From Neomegalonema sp. (GTDB taxonomy: Bacteria; Pseudomonadota; Alphaproteobacteria; Rhodobacterales; Rhodobacteraceae), in NCBI GenBank assembly GCA_022760355.1, contig JALEGB010000089.1, positions 1-64,000 on the forward strand: a stretch of 64,000 bases of DNA, read 5' to 3'. The translations under genes were made by a program, and so were the position numbers. Each line of letters opens with the position of its first letter. The stretch's first letter is position 1. Of this stretch, positions 16,982 through 25,538 are shown piece after piece. The notes beneath the pieces are model-generated. The model saw only the letters and a program-made list of their open reading frames with translations, did no database searches and was not told the DNA's origin.

Positions 16982-18028
16982 ATGCGCAAGACATCGCCGA
17001 GACCGTTGATGGAGGGCCGCCAGCTCAAACGGCGCGCCCTGTTGCGAGGCGGCGCCGCGCTGTTCGCACTCGGCGGGCCGCTTAGCGGATGTATGCAAAC
17101 CGCGCCCAAAAGGGGCGCAAAGCTGATAGCGGCGACGACCGGCATGGTCGCCGATGCGGTTCGGGTGGCGCTGGGCCGCGACGCGGCGGAGGCTGAGGCG
17201 GAGGGTAAAGCGTTTGAACTGTCGGCGCTGATGGGCGCAGGCGTGGATCCGCACAGCTATCGCGAAACCCGCGCTGACGTGGCGACGCTGCTGAAAGCCG
17301 ACGCCGTGTTCTGGAACGGTCTGTTTCTGGAAGCGCAATTGGAGCCGCTGCTGCTCAAGCTGGCGAAGGACAAAACCGTCGTGGCGTTGGGGGAGGCGAC
17401 GCCGACAGCGAAGCGGCGCGCGCATGATGATTACGCCGGCCGCTATGATCCGCATGTCTGGATGGACCCATCGCTATGGCGCTATGCGGTGCGCGCCGCG
17501 GCGGACGCAATCACGAAGTTGGCGCCGGAGCGAGCGTCGCGGGTAAAGGCGAACACAGCCGCTTATCTGGATGAGCTGAGCGCGCTGGACGCCTACGCAA
17601 AACGCGTGCTCGCAAGCGTTTCGTCAACGCGTCGGGTGTTGATCACCGCGCATGACGCCTTTGGCTATTTCGGCGCGGCTTACGGCTATGAAGTGGTCGG
17701 GATCCAAGGGGTCTCCACGGAGAGCGAGGCGGGATTGGCGCGGATTCGGAGCCTGGTGGATCTGATTGTCTCGCGCGGCGTCGGCGCTGTGTTTGTTGAG
17801 AGCTCGGTCAGCCGGCGCAATGTCGACGCGCTGTTGGAAGGCGCGCGCGCGCGCGGCGCCAAGGTTGCAGTGGGCGCAGAGCTGTTCTCGGACGCGATGG
17901 GCGCGCCAGGGACCTATGAAGGAACCTATTTGGGCATGATCGATCACAACGTGACCTCGATTACACGCGCGCTGGGGGGCGAAGCGCCGGCGCGCGGTCG
18001 GCTCGGCAAGTTGGGAGAGAAATCATGA
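16982..18028 (+). CDS. Metal ABC transporter substrate-binding lipoprotein (SitA/ZnuA family)
   Basis: This 348-residue protein captures a divalent metal (Mn, Fe or Zn) in the periplasm. It has a twin-arginine-like basic N-region (KRRALLRGG) and a lipobox LSGC, so the mature form would be a lipoprotein. Metal-ligand positions typical of cluster A-I binding proteins are visible: His in GVDPHSYRET and His in YDPHVWMDP, with later acidic ligands in the TESEAG region. No His-rich loop is present, which argues somewhat against a dedicated zinc protein. It is the first gene of a four-gene operon in the order binding protein, ATPase, permease, permease, as in sitABCD. ATG 16982 has GGAG 10 bases upstream; ATG 17009 is an alternative. 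Confidence 0.9.
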   Translation: MRKTSPRPLMEGRQLKRRALLRGGAALFALGGPLSGCMQTAPKRGAKLIAATTGMVADAVRVALGRDAAEAEAEGKAFELSALMGAGVDPHSYRETRADVATLLKADAVFWNGLFLEAQLEPLLLKLAKDKTVVALGEATPTAKRRAHDDYAGRYDPHVWMDPSLWRYAVRAAADAITKLAPERASRVKANTAAYLDELSALDAYAKRVLASVSSTRRVLITAHDAFGYFGAAYGYEVVGIQGVSTESEAGLARIRSLVDLIVSRGVGAVFVESSVSRRNVDALLEGARARGAKVAVGAELFSDAMGAPGTYEGTYLGMIDHNVTSITRALGGEAPARGRLGKLGEKS

Positions 18029-18843
18029 CGCCTGCTGAGCTCAAACTCGCGGCGTTCGACGGCGAGGCGACCGGGGTGGCGCCAGACCCCGCCGAAATCG
18101 CGCTCGCGGCGGAGGGCGTCACCGTCGCCTATGGCAAGAAGCCGGCGCTGCTTGGCGCAGGTTTCGCCGCGCGGCGAGGGCGGCGGCTGGCGATTATGGG
18201 GCCGAACGGGGCTGGTAAATCGACATTGCTGAAAGCGGCGCTGGGCCTCATTCCCAGATTATCGGGCGAAACGCGCCTATTCGGCGCGCCGGTTTCGCGT
18301 CGCAAGGCGTTGGCGCGCGCGGTCGCCTATGTTCCGCAGCGCGCGGCGGTGGATTGGGACTTCCCGGCGAGCGTTCTGGACGTTGCGTTGATGGGGCTCC
18401 ATCGCGAAATTGGCTGGGCCCGCGCGCCGCGGTCTCGGCATCGGGACGCGGCGATGGGCTATCTGGCGCAGCTGGGGATGGAGGCGTTTGCGGATCGGCC
18501 GATCGGGCAACTCTCCGGCGGGCAGCAGCAGCGGGTGTTTCTGGCGCGGGCGCTTGCGCAGAACGCGCCGATCATCGCGCTGGACGAGCCGTTCGCCGGC
18601 GTGGACGCGGCAACAGAGCGGCGCATTGTTGATCTGCTCGCATCCCTTACAGCCGAAGGGCGGACGATCATCGCCGTTCACCACGATCTCACGACAGCGC
18701 GGGGCTATTTTGACGACGCGGTTCTGTTGAATTGCACTGTGATCTCGCGCGGGCCGATTGAGGAGGCGCTGAGCCGCGATGCGTTGGGCCGGGCTTATGG
18801 CGGGCGTCTGGCGGACACGCAGCTTGATGCGGCCACAGGTTAG
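18025..18843 (+). CDS. Metal ABC transporter ATP-binding protein (SitB-like)
   Basis: The 272-residue ATPase energises the importer from the cytosolic side. Walker A GPNGAGKST lies near residues 58-66, the signature LSGGQQQRV near 162-170, and Walker B IIALDEP near 182-188. A H-loop (VHHDL) follows. The N-terminal 25 residues precede the first beta-strand and are longer than usual. The start codon overlaps the stop of the binding-protein gene (ATGA). The protein belongs to the Mn/Zn/Fe cluster of ABC ATPases. Confidence 0.93.
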   Translation: MTPAELKLAAFDGEATGVAPDPAEIALAAEGVTVAYGKKPALLGAGFAARRGRRLAIMGPNGAGKSTLLKAALGLIPRLSGETRLFGAPVSRRKALARAVAYVPQRAAVDWDFPASVLDVALMGLHREIGWARAPRSRHRDAAMGYLAQLGMEAFADRPIGQLSGGQQQRVFLARALAQNAPIIALDEPFAGVDAATERRIVDLLASLTAEGRTIIAVHHDLTTARGYFDDAVLLNCTVISRGPIEEALSRDALGRAYGGRLADTQLDAATG

Positions 18844-18852
18844 GCGGCGGTG

Positions 18853-20088
18853 ATGGACGGCGCGTTCTGGGCTGAGTTCGGCAAGGCGCTGCTGCTGCAG
18901 GCCGGATGGAACGCCGCAGTGGTTTGCCTCGGCGCAGCGGCGCTGGGCGCGGGCGCGGGCGTCGTGGGCGTGTTTGCGCTGCTGCGTGGCCGGGCGATGA
19001 TGAGCGACGCGATCAGCCATGCGACCCTGCCGGGCGTCGCGGCGGCGTTTCTTCTGGTCAGCGCCTGGGGCGGCGACGCGCGGGCCTTGCCGGCAATGCT
19101 GATTGGCGGCAGCGTTTCCGCGGCGCTTGGCGTGTTAGCTGTTCAATGGATCTCCGCGCGCACCCGGCTTGGCGAAGACGCCGCGATCGGCACCGTGCTT
19201 TCAAGCTTTTTCGCAGTCGGCGTCGCGCTGTTGACCGTGATTCAACAGCTGCCGCTGGCCGGCCAAGCGGGGGTTGAGCGGCTGCTGATCGGCTCCGCCG
19301 CAGGGATGCTGGATGGGGAGCGGGAGACGATCATGATCGTCGCCGGCGTTCTATGCGTCATCGCGATTGCGCTGACCCGCGAGTTCGCCGCGATCGCCTT
19401 TGACCCGGCCTATGCGGCGAGCTTGGGATGGCCGGTGCGCGCGTTGGATCTGCTCCTGATGGCGCTGCTGTTGGCGATTGTTGTAATTGGCCTCACGACG
19501 GTAGGGCTCGTGCTGATCATCGCGTTGGCGATTGCGCCGCCGGCGACAGCGCGGTTCTGGTGCGACCGGGCCCGGCCGATGGCCTTGATCTCCGGCGGTG
19601 TCGGCGCTGTGGGCTGCTATGTCGGCGCAGCGCTGTCGGCGAGCGGCGACAATCTTCCGACCGGGGCGGTGATCGTGCTTTGTTTGGCGGCTGTCTTCGC
19701 GCTGTCTTTGCTTCTATCTCCGCAGCGCGGGATCGTCGCTGCGTTGCTGCGGCGGCGCCGGCTCCAGAACCGAGTTCATTTGCGGCAGGGGCTGCTGGCC
19801 GTGGCGCGGAGCGAACCGATTTTCGACGCCCGCACCGTGCGGATTCTCTGCGCCGCCGGATATTTGCGCGGCGACGGCGCCCCGACCGAGGCAGGCGCTG
19901 TTGCTGCGAAGCAGATGGCGCGGGATCAAGCGCTGTGGAACCTCTATCGAGACCTGCATCCCGAAGAGGCTTTCGCGCTCGCCGATTGGTCTTTGCGCCC
20001 GATCGATGAGGTGCTGCCGCCGGATCTTGTCGCCGGACTGATGGAGCAACTCGCCCAAGCGCGGCGCGGCGGGATCGGGGCGGCCTGA
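18853..20088 (+). CDS. Metal ABC transporter permease with a C-terminal DtxR-like domain (SitC-like)
   Basis: The first ~290 of 411 residues form a typical cluster-9 metal permease with about eight membrane helices and the ATPase-contact segment ALTREFAAIAFDPAYAASLGWP. About 110 extra residues follow. The part with ILCAAGYLRGDGAPTEAGAVAAKQMARDQALWNLY resembles the end of a DtxR/MntR winged helix and the start of its dimerisation domain. The DtxR metal ligands are not kept: the expected EH of the C-terminal helix is missing, as is the His of RHRLLE. ATG 18853 is preferred; GTG 18850 is in frame. The stop overlaps the start of the second permease. Some TroC-type permeases elsewhere carry such tails. 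Confidence 0.88.
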   Translation: MDGAFWAEFGKALLLQAGWNAAVVCLGAAALGAGAGVVGVFALLRGRAMMSDAISHATLPGVAAAFLLVSAWGGDARALPAMLIGGSVSAALGVLAVQWISARTRLGEDAAIGTVLSSFFAVGVALLTVIQQLPLAGQAGVERLLIGSAAGMLDGERETIMIVAGVLCVIAIALTREFAAIAFDPAYAASLGWPVRALDLLLMALLLAIVVIGLTTVGLVLIIALAIAPPATARFWCDRARPMALISGGVGAVGCYVGAALSASGDNLPTGAVIVLCLAAVFALSLLLSPQRGIVAALLRRRRLQNRVHLRQGLLAVARSEPIFDARTVRILCAAGYLRGDGAPTEAGAVAAKQMARDQALWNLYRDLHPEEAFALADWSLRPIDEVLPPDLVAGLMEQLAQARRGGIGAA

Positions 20089-20993
20089 TGTTCTGGGTCA
20101 ATGATTTTCCCTCGCTCCTGCTCGGGTCCCTCGCGGCCGCGGTTTGTGGTCTGTGGGGCAATTTCCTGATTTTACGGCGTCAATCGCTGCTGGGCGATGC
20201 GATCAGCCATGTTGTGTTGCCCGGCATTGTCGTGGGGTTTCTTGTCGTAGGGGGCGCCGCGACGGCGACGGCGTTGCAGTTTGCGACGCTGATCGGCGCG
20301 TTGCTCGCGGCGTTGGCGGCCGTTGCGCTGATTGAGCTGATCCGGCGCACCGGATTGATCGAAAGCGGCGCCGCGATGGGCGTCGTTTTTACCGCGATGT
20401 TCGCCGCCGGCGTGCTGTTGTTGGAGCAGACTGACGCGTCAAAGGTGCATATCGATGTTGAACATGCGCTGATGGGGGGGCTTGAGCGGGTGGTCTGGAC
20501 GGCTGCGCTGAGCGGTCCGGGAAGCCTCGCCGCTTTGGCCGACGCGCCCGCAGAAATCTGGCGCATCGCGCTGGTCTACCTCTTTAGCGCGATCTTGGTT
20601 GTGGTCTTCCTGAAGGAGCTGCGGATGGTCAGCTTCGATCCGGCCTTCGCGGAGGCGTCCGGCGTCCCGGCGCGATGGGTCGGTTTCGCGATCGCAGCAA
20701 TGACCGCGCTTGCAGCGGTCGCGGCGTTTGATGCGGTCGGGTCCATTCTGGTGATCGCCATGTTTGTGTGTCCGGCCGCAACAGCTCGGGTGCTGACGGA
20801 TCGGCTCGCCCGTCAGATTTGGCTTAGTCAGCTCGTCGCCATTATCGGCGCTGTCGGCGGCTACATGCTGGCCGCGTTCGCGGCGCCGGCTTTGGGTTTG
20901 GAGCGTGGGGTGTCCGCGGCGGCGATGATTGCGGTGACGGCCGGCTTGATTCAGGCTGTCGCAATGATTGCGACGGCCAAGCGTCGTCAGTAA
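20088..20993 (+). CDS. Metal ABC transporter permease (SitD-like)
   Basis: This 301-residue integral membrane protein is of normal family length. It has about eight hydrophobic helices and the contact segment FLKELRMVSFDPAFAEASGVPA facing the ATPase. It is the second permease of the importer and the last gene of the operon. Its ATG shares bases with the TGA of the preceding gene, and its end overlaps the convergent PNPOx-like gene by 7 bases. Metal specificity cannot be settled from sequence. Operon order and the promoter box favour manganese or iron over zinc. Confidence 0.92.
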   Translation: MFWVNDFPSLLLGSLAAAVCGLWGNFLILRRQSLLGDAISHVVLPGIVVGFLVVGGAATATALQFATLIGALLAALAAVALIELIRRTGLIESGAAMGVVFTAMFAAGVLLLEQTDASKVHIDVEHALMGGLERVVWTAALSGPGSLAALADAPAEIWRIALVYLFSAILVVVFLKELRMVSFDPAFAEASGVPARWVGFAIAAMTALAAVAAFDAVGSILVIAMFVCPAATARVLTDRLARQIWLSQLVAIIGAVGGYMLAAFAAPALGLERGVSAAAMIAVTAGLIQAVAMIATAKRRQ

Positions 20994-21595
20994 ATCGTCT
21001 TCTTCATATGGGCCGGATAGGTCGCATTATACTCATCCCCATCAAATGGCTCTGGGGCGAGCGCTTCCAGAATTTCGCCGCTGGTTGGCAGGGATTTGCG
21101 ATCGACGATACTGGCTTGGTCCCAAAGCCGGGAGCGCGCCAACGCCTTCTGGCACTGAAAGTAAGCGCGATCGACTGTGATTTTGAGAACACTGCTAGGC
21201 GGTTTTCCGTGTAGCGCGAACCGCTCCAACAGGGTCGGATCCGTCAAAATTTCAGCGCTGCCGTTGATCCGCATTGTCTCGCCCACGCCGGGTATCAGGA
21301 ACAGCAGCGCGATGCGTGGGTCATGGACGAGGTTGCGGAGCGTATCAATCCGATTATTGCCGCGACGATCCGGAAGAAACAGCGTCTTGGGATCTTCGAC
21401 CGTCACCACCGGCGCCGGATCGCCGCGCGGGGTGCAATCCATGCCTTCCGGCCCGCAGCTGGCGACCACCACAAAAGGCGACGCTTCGATCAAGGCGCGG
21501 TACTGCGCGGTGACATGGTCGACTTCTTTCCAGAGCGACCGCTCATTCGCCGCGCCATAATGGGCCTCGAGTTCGGCGATGGTTTCGATTTTCAC
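20987..21595 (-). CDS. Pyridoxamine 5'-phosphate oxidase-like flavin-binding protein
   Basis: The 202-residue protein has the split-barrel FMN-binding fold. Recognisable parts are FVVVASCGPEGMDCTPRGD, then LFLPDRRGNNRIDTLRNLVHDPRIALLFLIPG and the terminal LARSRLWD segment. It matches the PPOX-class MSMEG_1061 type rather than true PdxH. It probably binds FMN, F420 or heme and reduces a small molecule in the cytosol; the substrate is unknown. Ribosome site GGAG lies about 4 bases before ATG 21595. It ends inside the last bases of the SitD-like gene on the other strand. alr lies downstream on the same strand of the next block but is transcribed from dnaB. Confidence 0.85.
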   Translation of the reverse strand: MKIETIAELEAHYGAANERSLWKEVDHVTAQYRALIEASPFVVVASCGPEGMDCTPRGDPAPVVTVEDPKTLFLPDRRGNNRIDTLRNLVHDPRIALLFLIPGVGETMRINGSAEILTDPTLLERFALHGKPPSSVLKITVDRAYFQCQKALARSRLWDQASIVDRKSLPTSGEILEALAPEPFDGDEYNATYPAHMKKTIY

Positions 21596-21612
21596 ATCAC
21601 GCTCCGATATAA

Positions 21613-22755
21613 TTATGCTCGGGTCGGCGCCGCGCTATACCGCCGCACCACCCGAGGGGCGGGGCCGAGTTTGGTCAGGATTTCATAACCGATCGCGCCA
21701 ACGCGTTGCGCCATGGCGTCGATCCGCAATTCTGATGGCCCGGTTGGGCGGTTATCCAGAAACATCGCGCGATCGCCGATGCTCGGTGTGGACCCCAGTT
21801 TCGAAATATCGAGAACAGTCAGGTCCATTGAGACGCGGCCGACGATAGGCGCTGGCGCGTCGCCGATATAAGCGACGCCATTATTCGACAGCGCCCGCGG
21901 CAGCCCGTCCGCGTAACCGATCGCGACAGTAGCCAGCCGCGTCGCGTCCTGCGCGCGCCATGTTCCATTGTATCCGACTTTCGCGCCCGGCGCAGCGTCC
22001 CAGATACGGAGGATCGGCGCGGAGAGACTTACCACCGGGGCGGCGGCGTCAAAGGGCGCGCCGCCATAGAGCCCTATGCCCGGTCGCGCGAGATCATAGT
22101 GATAGGCGGCGTCCGCCAAGAGCCCGCCGGTTGCGGCCAAGCTGGCCTCAAGCTGCCGAAATTTTGGCCGCAGCACCGCCAACGCTTGATCAAAGGCGTC
22201 CCGCTGCGCCGAGTTTTGCGGATCATTCGGCGTGTCGGCGGATGCAAGATGCGACATGACCAGAAATCGCGCGCCGTTCGGCAGGTCATCCGCTGTGATT
22301 GCAGCCGCTTCCTCCAGCGTGACGCCCAGGCGATTCATGCCTGTTTCGAGCTGCAATGCGGCGATCGGCGGGCGGCTGACGTCGCCTATCCGCCAAAAAG
22401 CGGTCCAGGCGCGCCACCCTTTCAGCGAATGCAGCACCGGCGTAATGCGCGGCCCGGGCGCGTCGCAGGCGGCCAGGCCACGCGGGTCGGGCGGGAAACC
22501 GTTCATGACAAAGATGCGCCGGTTGCGCAGGTCCTGCCCCGGCGCGGCGCCGTTGATCAAATGCTGCGACAACGCTTCGGCCTCGCTCAGGGCGGCGACG
22601 AAATAGTCGCGGCATCCAGCGGCGTCGAGGGCGGCGGCGATCGGGGCCGCGCCCAAGCCATATGCGTCGGCTTTCAAAACTGCGCCGACGCGGCCTTTTG
22701 TAAGTGCGCCGAGCGCGCGCCAATTCTGGACGACAGCGCTGAGGTTGATCTCCAT
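21613..22755 (-). CDS. alr: Alanine racemase
   Basis: Alr interconverts L- and D-alanine with PLP and supplies D-Ala for peptidoglycan. The catalytic Lys lies in VLKADAYGLGA near the N-terminus. Other conserved parts are MNRLGV, the VGYNGTW segment, AIGYADGLPR and GRVSMDLTVLD. I place the start at ATG 22755 (380 residues), 25 bases after the dnaB stop, because this fits family length and homology begins with MEINLSAVVQNW. The in-frame start at 22845 would overlap dnaB by 65 bases. The rpsF-rpsR-rplI-dnaB-alr order is common in alphaproteobacteria, so it is probably the last gene of that operon. Confidence 0.93.
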   Translation of the reverse strand: MEINLSAVVQNWRALGALTKGRVGAVLKADAYGLGAAPIAAALDAAGCRDYFVAALSEAEALSQHLINGAAPGQDLRNRRIFVMNGFPPDPRGLAACDAPGPRITPVLHSLKGWRAWTAFWRIGDVSRPPIAALQLETGMNRLGVTLEEAAAITADDLPNGARFLVMSHLASADTPNDPQNSAQRDAFDQALAVLRPKFRQLEASLAATGGLLADAAYHYDLARPGIGLYGGAPFDAAAPVVSLSAPILRIWDAAPGAKVGYNGTWRAQDATRLATVAIGYADGLPRALSNNGVAYIGDAPAPIVGRVSMDLTVLDISKLGSTPSIGDRAMFLDNRPTGPSELRIDAMAQRVGAIGYEILTKLGPAPRVVRRYSAAPTRA

Positions 22756-22780
22756 CTCGGCGCCGTCCGCGCGGAGCGCG

Positions 22781-24241
22781 TCATTCGAGTTGAGGATGTC
22801 GATCCTCCTTCGCCAAATCGCCAAAGCGAGTGAAACTGCTGTCAAACGCCAACTCTACGTTCCCAATCGGGCCGTGGCGTTGTTTACCGATAATGACTTC
22901 CGCCTTACCGTATACAGCCTCCATTTCATCTTTCCATGCGGCGTGTTCGGGCGACCCTTCGCGCGGCTCTCGCCGGCCGACATAGTATTCTTCGCGATAG
23001 ACGAACATGACCGCATCCGCATCCTGCTCAATCGAGCCTGACTCACGCAGATCCGAGAGCTGCGGCCGTTTATCGTCCCGCTCCTCCACCTTCCGCGAAA
23101 GCTGGCTGAGCGCAATCACCGGAATGTTGAGCTCCTTCGCGATCGCCTTGAGACCTTGAGTGATTTCAGATACTTCCTGCACCCGGTTGTCGCCGGATTT
23201 CGCAGAGCCGCGGCAGAGCTGCAAGTAGTCGACGATCAAAAGATCGAGACCATGTTGCCGTTTCAGCCGGCGCGCCCTCGCCGCTACGGTTGAGATTGGC
23301 ATTGCGGGCGTGTCATCGATATAGAGCGGCGCCCTCTCAAGCTGTTGCGCCACTTCGGCGAGTTGCCGGAACTCGTCTTCGCTCAGCTCGCCGCGCTGAA
23401 TGCGATAGCTGTCAATTTCTGCTTCGGTCGCCAGGATCCTGCCTGCAAGCTGCTCGGCGGACATCTCCAGCGAGAAGAAGCCGACACGGCCGCCAGAGAT
23501 GGCGATTTTATGCCCCTGCTCATCCTCACCCTCCTCAAAGGCGGAGGCGATGTTGTAGGCGAGGTTGGTTACGAGAGCGGTCTTGCCCATGGAGGGGCGG
23601 CCGGCGAGGATCAAAAGATCCGAGTTTCGAAATCCGCCCAATTTGCTGTCGAGGTCTCGCAGGCCGGACGAGATGCCGGCGAGGCCGCCATCTCGCTGAT
23701 AGGCTGCGTTCGCCGTGTTGATAGCCTCGAAGATGGACTTCGAAAAGGGCTGGAAGCCCCCTTCAGAGCGGCCGCTTTCCGCCAGACTGAAGAGCTGCTC
23801 CTCAGCGTTGGAGATTTGATCCAGCGGATTGCTGTCGTCAGTAATATCAAGCGCGCGCTTCGCGACGGTCTCGCCGATTTCGGCAAGCTGCCGCTTGAGC
23901 GCCAAGTCATAAATGGTCTGCGCATATTCTTTGACGCCAAAAATATCGATGGCGGCTTCGGTCAGGTTATACAGATATTGCGCCCCGCCGAGCTCTTTGA
24001 GGCCCAGGTCATTCGCGAGGCTGTTTTTGATCGTTATGGGCGACGCAATGCGCCGCTCAGCGATCCGCCGGGTGATTGTTTCGTAAATCCGTTCGTGAAC
24101 CGGGTCGAAAAAATGCTCCGGCAAAAGGAATGACACCTGATCCGCGCCGTCATTGTTGATCATCAGCGCGCCGAGCAGCGCCTGTTCGATCTCGATGTCG
24201 TGCGGCAGACTGCGCCCGGTTGGCTGTTCGCCGTCCAGCAT
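22781..24241 (-). CDS. dnaB: Replicative DNA helicase
   Basis: DnaB is the hexameric 5'-3' helicase of the replication fork. The 486-residue protein has the N-terminal DnaG-contact domain (about 10-115), a linker, and the RecA-like ATPase domain. Walker A is AGRPSMGKTAL, Walker B is LLIVDYLQL, and DnaB motifs LSRKVEERDDKRPQLSDLRESGSIEQDAD are visible in pieces (LSRKVE, DKRPQLSDLRESG). Length matches the family; there is no intein. GGAG lies 7 bases before ATG 24241. The 5' region has a hairpin, a 16-bp palindrome and DnaA-box-like sites, so it may have its own regulated promoter inside the rpsF operon. Confidence 0.97.
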   Translation of the reverse strand: MLDGEQPTGRSLPHDIEIEQALLGALMINNDGADQVSFLLPEHFFDPVHERIYETITRRIAERRIASPITIKNSLANDLGLKELGGAQYLYNLTEAAIDIFGVKEYAQTIYDLALKRQLAEIGETVAKRALDITDDSNPLDQISNAEEQLFSLAESGRSEGGFQPFSKSIFEAINTANAAYQRDGGLAGISSGLRDLDSKLGGFRNSDLLILAGRPSMGKTALVTNLAYNIASAFEEGEDEQGHKIAISGGRVGFFSLEMSAEQLAGRILATEAEIDSYRIQRGELSEDEFRQLAEVAQQLERAPLYIDDTPAMPISTVAARARRLKRQHGLDLLIVDYLQLCRGSAKSGDNRVQEVSEITQGLKAIAKELNIPVIALSQLSRKVEERDDKRPQLSDLRESGSIEQDADAVMFVYREEYYVGRREPREGSPEHAAWKDEMEAVYGKAEVIIGKQRHGPIGNVELAFDSSFTRFGDLAKEDRHPQLE

Positions 24242-24263
24242 ATGCGTGCTCCCTCTCGCTTTC

Positions 24264-24281
24264 GACGCTGGCGTCAGCGTC
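24264..24281 (-). promoter_or_regulatory. Hairpin in the dnaB 5' leader
   Basis: GACGCTG (24264-24270) and CAGCGTC (24275-24281) are perfect complements with a 4-base loop. The hairpin is 23 bases before the dnaB start and would form in any leader transcribed from further upstream. It has no U-tract, so it is not a classical terminator. Confidence 0.4.
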
Positions 24282-24301
24282 CGCTCTCTCCGACGGGAAG
24301 G

Positions 24302-24317
24302 GCTAACAAATGTTAGC
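24302..24317. promoter_or_regulatory. 16-bp palindrome overlapping a possible dnaB -10
   Basis: GCTAACA and TGTTAGC are perfect 7-bp arms around a 2-base centre. On the minus strand the site includes TAACAT, a possible -10, with TGTCAA about 16 bp before it. An operator over the core promoter of dnaB is the simplest reading. The regulator is unknown. Confidence 0.45.
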
Positions 24318-24372
24318 AGGCAGTACTAGACTTGACAGCCAGTATTCAGTTCGACCCCCATGTATTTGGTTG

Positions 24373-24443
24373 TGTGGATATTTTATTCCCGCAGGGATTA
24401 TTTGGATTTATATGGGGATTATTTGTGATTTGGCTGTGGATTA
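24373..24443. repeat. AT-rich block with two DnaA-box-like sites and an 11-bp direct repeat
   Basis: TGTGGATAT (24373-24381) and TGTGGATTA (24435-24443) each match the DnaA box complement TGTGGATAA at 8 of 9 positions. Between them GGGATTATTTG occurs twice (24394-24404 and 24415-24425), exactly 21 bp apart. The block is markedly AT-rich and lies 130-200 bp upstream of dnaB. Within the 346-bp gap between rplI and dnaB it is the main unexplained structure. Confidence 0.5.
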
Positions 24444-24528
24444 AAATGAGAGTTGTGGCGGCCACGCTTGAACTGATCGGAGCTCTAAAAAAGAAAATCA
24501 GGATTCGATAGGATCAGCAGCACAAAAC

Positions 24529-24564
24529 CGGCAAAAAAAAAGCCGCGCTGCAAGGCGCGGCTTT
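24529..24564 (-). terminator. Intrinsic terminator after rplI
   Basis: AAAGCCGCGC (24539-24548) and GCGCGGCTTT (24555-24564) form a 10-bp stem with a 6-base loop. On the minus strand the stem is followed by a run of nine T. This should end most transcripts from rpsF-rpsR-rplI and make dnaB-alr depend partly on its own promoter. Confidence 0.85.
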
Positions 24565-24587
24565 CCTGTATGACGGACGGCGCGAAA

Positions 24588-25238
24588 TTAGTCGCGCTTT
24601 TCAGCGTCGCTTTCTTCGGAGCTGTCTGCCGAAGCTTCTGCTTCTTCGCCATCAGCGGCTTCAGCATCGTCCTCATCGTCTTCAAATTTGCCGACATCTT
24701 CGAACAGCGCTGCGACGTCGAGATCTTCCGCGGCTTCTTCTTCAGCCCGCAGCTCAGCAATCGACTTGCCTGACGCTTGAATTTCGGCTTCTTCCTCAGT
24801 CCGAGCGACGTTCAACTTAATCAGCGCCGTGACCTCTGGGTGCAGCAGAACCCGAACTTCGTGCAGGCCAAGCTCTTTGACCGGCTTCGCCAGTTCGAAC
24901 TGCCGACGATCAATGTTGAAGCCGTTCGCCTCAGCCGCCTCAGCCGCGTCACGCACGGTGACGGAGCCGTAGAGGTTGCCCGCTTCCGATGCGGAGCGGA
25001 TAACGACGAAACTTTGATCGTTGAGTTTCTCAGCGACCGCGTCAGCTTCTTTCTTCAGCTCCAGGTTGCGCGCCTCAAGCTGCGCGCGCTGGGCTTCGAA
25101 ATGCTTTAGATTGGCCGCAGTAGCGCGAAGCGCTTTGCCCTGCGGCAGCAAAAAGTTGCGGGCGTAGCCGTCCTTCACCCGGACGACGTCTCCCATCTGG
25201 CCGAGCTTCTCGACCCGTTGAAGCAGAACCACTTCCAT
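24588..25238 (-). CDS. rplI: 50S ribosomal protein L9 with acidic C-terminal extension
   Basis: L9 binds 23S rRNA at the base of the L1 stalk. Residues 1-148 are the normal protein: the N-domain [32 protein letters not shown] (seen as [11 protein letters not shown] and GYARNFLLP), a long linker helix and the C-domain. Residues about 149-216 are extra and strongly acidic, with many Glu, Asp and Ala. Alphaproteobacterial L9 proteins often carry shorter tails. AGGAG lies 8 bases before ATG 25238. It is the third gene of rpsF-rpsR-rplI. Confidence 0.96.
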   Translation of the reverse strand: MEVVLLQRVEKLGQMGDVVRVKDGYARNFLLPQGKALRATAANLKHFEAQRAQLEARNLELKKEADAVAEKLNDQSFVVIRSASEAGNLYGSVTVRDAAEAAEANGFNIDRRQFELAKPVKELGLHEVRVLLHPEVTALIKLNVARTEEEAEIQASGKSIAELRAEEEAAEDLDVAALFEDVGKFEDDEDDAEAADGEEAEASADSSEESDAEKRD

Positions 25239-25251
25239 TGGTCTGGTCTCC

Positions 25252-25485
25252 TTAGCTCAGCACGTAAGGCAGCAGGGCCAGGAAGCGCGCACGCTTGATG
25301 GCGCGAGCCAGTTCGCGTTGTTTCTTGGCGCTAACGGCGGTGATGCGCGATGGGACGATCTTGCCGCGCTCGGAGATGTAGCGCTGCAGCAGCTTCACAT
25401 CCTTGTAGTCAATGCGCGGCGCATTTTCGCCCGAGAATGGGCAGGTTTTCCGACGGCGGAAAAAGGGGCGTCGAGTGGCGGCCAT
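25252..25485 (-). CDS. rpsR: 30S ribosomal protein S18
   Basis: The 77-residue S18 forms a complex with S6 on the platform of the small subunit. The conserved core is [60 protein letters not shown], visible as [22 protein letters not shown] (here ITA) and [14 protein letters not shown] lies 6 bases before ATG 25485. It lies 13 bases from rplI and 53 bases from rpsF, the standard operon order. Confidence 0.97.
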   Translation of the reverse strand: MAATRRPFFRRRKTCPFSGENAPRIDYKDVKLLQRYISERGKIVPSRITAVSAKKQRELARAIKRARFLALLPYVLS

Positions 25486-25538
25486 TGCCAGCTCCTGAAT
25501 TAGTGGCGCAGCTTTTCAGCGCGCGAATGTGATGAGGA

